The notes below the pieces were generated by a model. That model worked only from the letters and a program-made list of their open reading frames with translations, was not told the origin of the DNA and did no database searches. Positions 61,357 through 64,000 of a DNA stretch of 64,000 nucleotides are shown here, piece after piece; position 1 is the stretch's first letter; each line of letters opens with the position of its first letter. The translations under genes and the position numbers were made by a program. Source of the stretch: Anaspis maculata (lineage: Eukaryota; Arthropoda; Insecta; Coleoptera; Scraptiidae); assembly GCA_949128115.1 (NCBI GenBank), contig OX421967.1:21158635-21222634 (forward strand), read 5' to 3'.

Positions 61357-62215
61357 CTGGGCAAATTTTCTACTTTAGCATTGTAGGCTTGCCGCCTTTT
61401 CACCTGGTGTGAAACTGACTTCTCTGGAAGTGAAGTTATATTTCTTATCGAATTGATATTAAAATCTTGGGAAACTGACCTGGTCACATGTGGAAGAGCG
61501 ACTAGGGGGACGCAGAGCTGTGTTACCGTCATTTAGACACCAAAAGAGCACGGGGCGGCCGCGACTCTAAGTCATCTTGACGGCGGCCCATTCAGAGTCG
61601 ACAAAAATTCGTCCCGGAAGCCCCAGAACGAAAGCAAATTGCAAATTGAAGGTACTAACATATTTCGGTTCAATACGCAACTTTGAGCGGCTGGGTTTTT
61701 TGAAATTTGGTTTAATTTACTTTTTACACGTAAATTCTTTTGCCAATGACAGACTGCAGGGCGATCCTTATATCGCCCATAATTCTTCAGGGTTTGGCTT
61801 GTATTTTTGACTGGAAGAGGCGAAAGGGTTGATGATTGCATGAGGCCCCTTTTTTGGACGAAGGGCATTGTATACTCTTTAATTTGAAGCACCGAAAGTT
61901 GAACCGGCTTCAAGAGGTTAGGAATATTTTTCACAACTGTCAAATGTCAAGGCTCTCTTGATTTATTTGTTCATTGGCGAAAATTAAAAACAGGTCGAAA
62001 AATTGTTACATTTTCCAATAAAATGGAAAAAAGCGTCAGACATCACGTCCCGCAAAAATATTCCGGCTATCTGTGAAGGAAATACGCAAAAAATGTGTTT
62101 TAAAACTGGTCCGGCCAGAGCAGCCAACTGCAAAGTTTTGGGGATTTTCTATATTTCACATTTGGAAACTTAGAAACAAAATCTCACAGCCGACTAGAAT
62201 CACGGTACGAGTGAA
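61357..62215. repeat. Dispersed repeat of about 850 bp, copy B
   Basis: Same order and strand as 27140-27960 (GGGCAAATTTTCTACTTTAG, TTTCGGTTCAATACGCAAC, TTTGTTCATTGGCGAA, AATAAAATGGAAAAAAGCGT). Contains segments missing from copy A, and an AACTGTCAAATGTCA word shared with the fragment at 12.2 kb. Confidence 0.75.
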
Positions 62216-62924
62216 CCTACTTTATATGGTATGATGTTATTTCCACTAGTACCTACTTGTTGATACAATTTTCTTCAGTTGTAAAGTTGTAATAAATATA
62301 TAGATAATTTATTAAACAATTGTCGCTTTATCATGAAAATTTATGTGCTCAACTCAAGATTCAACTGAGTAATGTCAAAAACAAGCAAATCTCTACTACA
62401 TCGATACTTTGGCACCCCATCAGGCGCAAACGTGGGCAAGAAGCTGGCAAGAGGCACTTCGTTGTGCCGGCCTGTCTGCAAAGTTGCCATAGCGGGTGCC
62501 AAGGTGACGGTTATGTTTCCGCGACCTATAGAACGCGTATAAAATGGGAGTGAAATTCTCAAAGTTTACATTTTTTCTCCTGAAATTTTCAAAATTTCAC
62601 AAAAACAAAAAATACGTACCTATCAAAATCTGTCAATTTTGGTGTTTTCTTCTTTTATTAGCTTGTGTGCTCTTCCACGTTATAATCCGCGAGTATAGGT
62701 CAAAAACAGTAGATACCAGTGGCAATTTCTAAACCTCAAAAATGAATGAATACATTGTAAAAAGACAAAAAAATGCAGAAAATTCAAAGCATCAGTGTCT
62801 CACGAGGTGTCTCACTACTTTTGATTCGGTAGTTCATTATTCTGGTCTAATTATGAATCATCCTGTACAATAATAATATTCCACTCTTGAAAATTCGGCC
62901 TCATTTACCTATCGGTTACCTAGG

Positions 62925-63678
62925 TACAGGGTGTTCACGATAAAATTCACCCCCTCTCTAGGAGATTCCCCTTTGAGATATTGTGAAAAACTAAAAACTT
63001 TTTATCAACGATTTTTCCCAGGGATCTTGAATCGATCGCCTAAAAGTTTTCAATTGGTACCGTATACAGGGTGTGACATGTAACTTTTTTATTTCAAATG
63101 CAACACCCTATATTTTATTACGTCATTTGATGGAGCCTTTCTTTCTAATTACAAAGATATATAACATTTATGATTTATTTTGACAAGGAAGCTGTTAAAA
63201 AAATAATAAAATAGGTAGTCAAATAAATTAAAAATTGAAAATTACGCGACACCCTGTATTAGGAACGAATTAGACCATTTATCCATGCAGAGTTGAATTC
63301 TGCAGACAAAATGCTGCGAGAATAACTTTTTTAAAGTGAACTGTAGAAACCAAAGCCATCTTGCCGCGAAACAAAATTATTTGACTACCTATTATATTAT
63401 TTTTCCGACAATTTACTTGTCATGATAAATCATAAGTGTCATATATATTTGTAATCAGAAAGAAAGTCTCCACCAAATAACAGAAGAAAATATAGGGTGT
63501 TGCATTTAAAATAAAAGAAGTTACATATGACATCCTGTATACGGTACCAATTAGAAACTTTTAGAGGATCGATTTAAGGTCCCTGGGAAAAATCGTTAAG
63601 AAAAAGTTTTCAATTCTTCGAAATATCTTGAAGGGGAATCTACTGGAGGGGGGTGAATTTTAACGTGAACACCCTGTA
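62925..63678. mobile_element. Foldback element, 754 bp, arms of about 300 bp
   Basis: TACAGGGTGTTCACGATAAA at the left tip is mirrored by TTTAACGTGAACACCCTGTA at the right tip. Arms match through GGGATCTTGAATCGATC, TTGGTACCGTATACAGG, GCAACACCCTATATTTT and AGGTAGTCAAATAA. The 150-bp centre has its own ACACCCTGTATT word. No coding capacity. Confidence 0.9.
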
Positions 63679-64000
63679 CAGCAATTCACACAAATAAACT
63701 AAATAATAATTAGGTAAGACAAAAAGTAACGTTTTGGTCTAACGAGCTAGCAGTTTAAGCCCGAGGCAAAGCCGATGTTCATTACATATTTCTATTTCCA
63801 TCCTAGCATTTTACAATTTACAGAACCATTCAGGCAGTCGAAAAAAATCATTCGTCATAACAACACCAAGTTAATTCTCAAGACAGGCCTGTAATGAGAA
63901 TATAATGGCTAAATCAACGTAATGCCTAGACCTCCAGCTAGGCTAGGCAGTTCAGTCATCAATAATAGCGCAATATTATTAGATATCTACGGGTAGATGG

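Larger units (their letters stand above)
59445..64000. other. Upstream flank or further 5' untranslated intron of ACC
   Basis: The acceptor at 59445 requires a further 5' exon to the right, possibly outside the window. The region holds a block resembling 50861-50952 at 60648-60733 (CCGTTACCACCCGAGA then GGCCGCTCA), a GC-richer stretch with TGACGTCA at about 60880, repeat copy B at 61357 and the foldback at 62925. No other gene is supported. Confidence 0.6.

Overview
The window is eukaryotic and almost certainly from an insect. It is AT-rich, with long introns, many foldback and miniature inverted-repeat elements, and a single multi-exon protein gene whose sequence matches insect acetyl-CoA carboxylase (ACC) closely. 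I cannot name the species. The repeat ends reading TACAGGGTG and the TAGGTACCTAC-rich stretches would suit a hemipteran, but that is weak inference.

Gene content. ACC runs on the minus strand from about 59.4 kb (first coding exon found) down to 873, where it leaves the window with its 3' end missing. I could join twelve coding exons with GT-AG borders and consistent phases, plus one alternative first exon. The first-exon set at 59370-59444 and 28412-28748 gives isoform A with 1,889 codons in the window. An alternative first exon at 17291-17589 gives isoform B with 1,863 codons. Both feed the common exon 17013-17130 in the same phase. Reading 5' to 3' (right to left), the exons encode the variable N-terminus, biotin carboxylase (15801 to 9390), the biotin carboxyl carrier domain with its MKM biotinylation site at 6713-6715, the ACC central region, and the first part of the carboxyltransferase. 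Roughly 450-500 residues of the carboxyltransferase lie beyond position 1.

The most interesting biological point is at the isoform junction. The split codon is AA|G (Lys) in isoform A and AC|G (Thr) in isoform B. That residue sits four before a serine which aligns with the AMPK-regulated serine of animal ACC. Isoform B lacks the basic residue there but has its own AMPK/PKA-like motif, [10 protein letters not shown], in its private exon. Alternative first exons therefore look able to rewire phosphorylation control of the rate-limiting step of fatty-acid synthesis.

The rest is intron or upstream flank: 11 kb between the common exon and 28.4 kb, 30.6 kb between 28.7 and 59.4 kb, and 4.6 kb beyond. 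These hold repeats: three copies of a 198-221 bp element ending in GCCGCCAT, a nested stack of at least four elements at 14.4-15.1 kb, a tRNA-derived SINE inserted in a foldback at 51.3-52.4 kb, a 2.9 kb foldback at 41.65-44.58 kb, a roughly 265-bp satellite at 36.9-38.6 kb, three adjacent tandem arrays at 48.4-49.8 kb, a decayed Tc1-like transposase piece near 40.1 kb, and a dispersed repeat of about 850 bp. I see no second intact protein gene, no functional tRNA or rRNA, and no CRISPR array.
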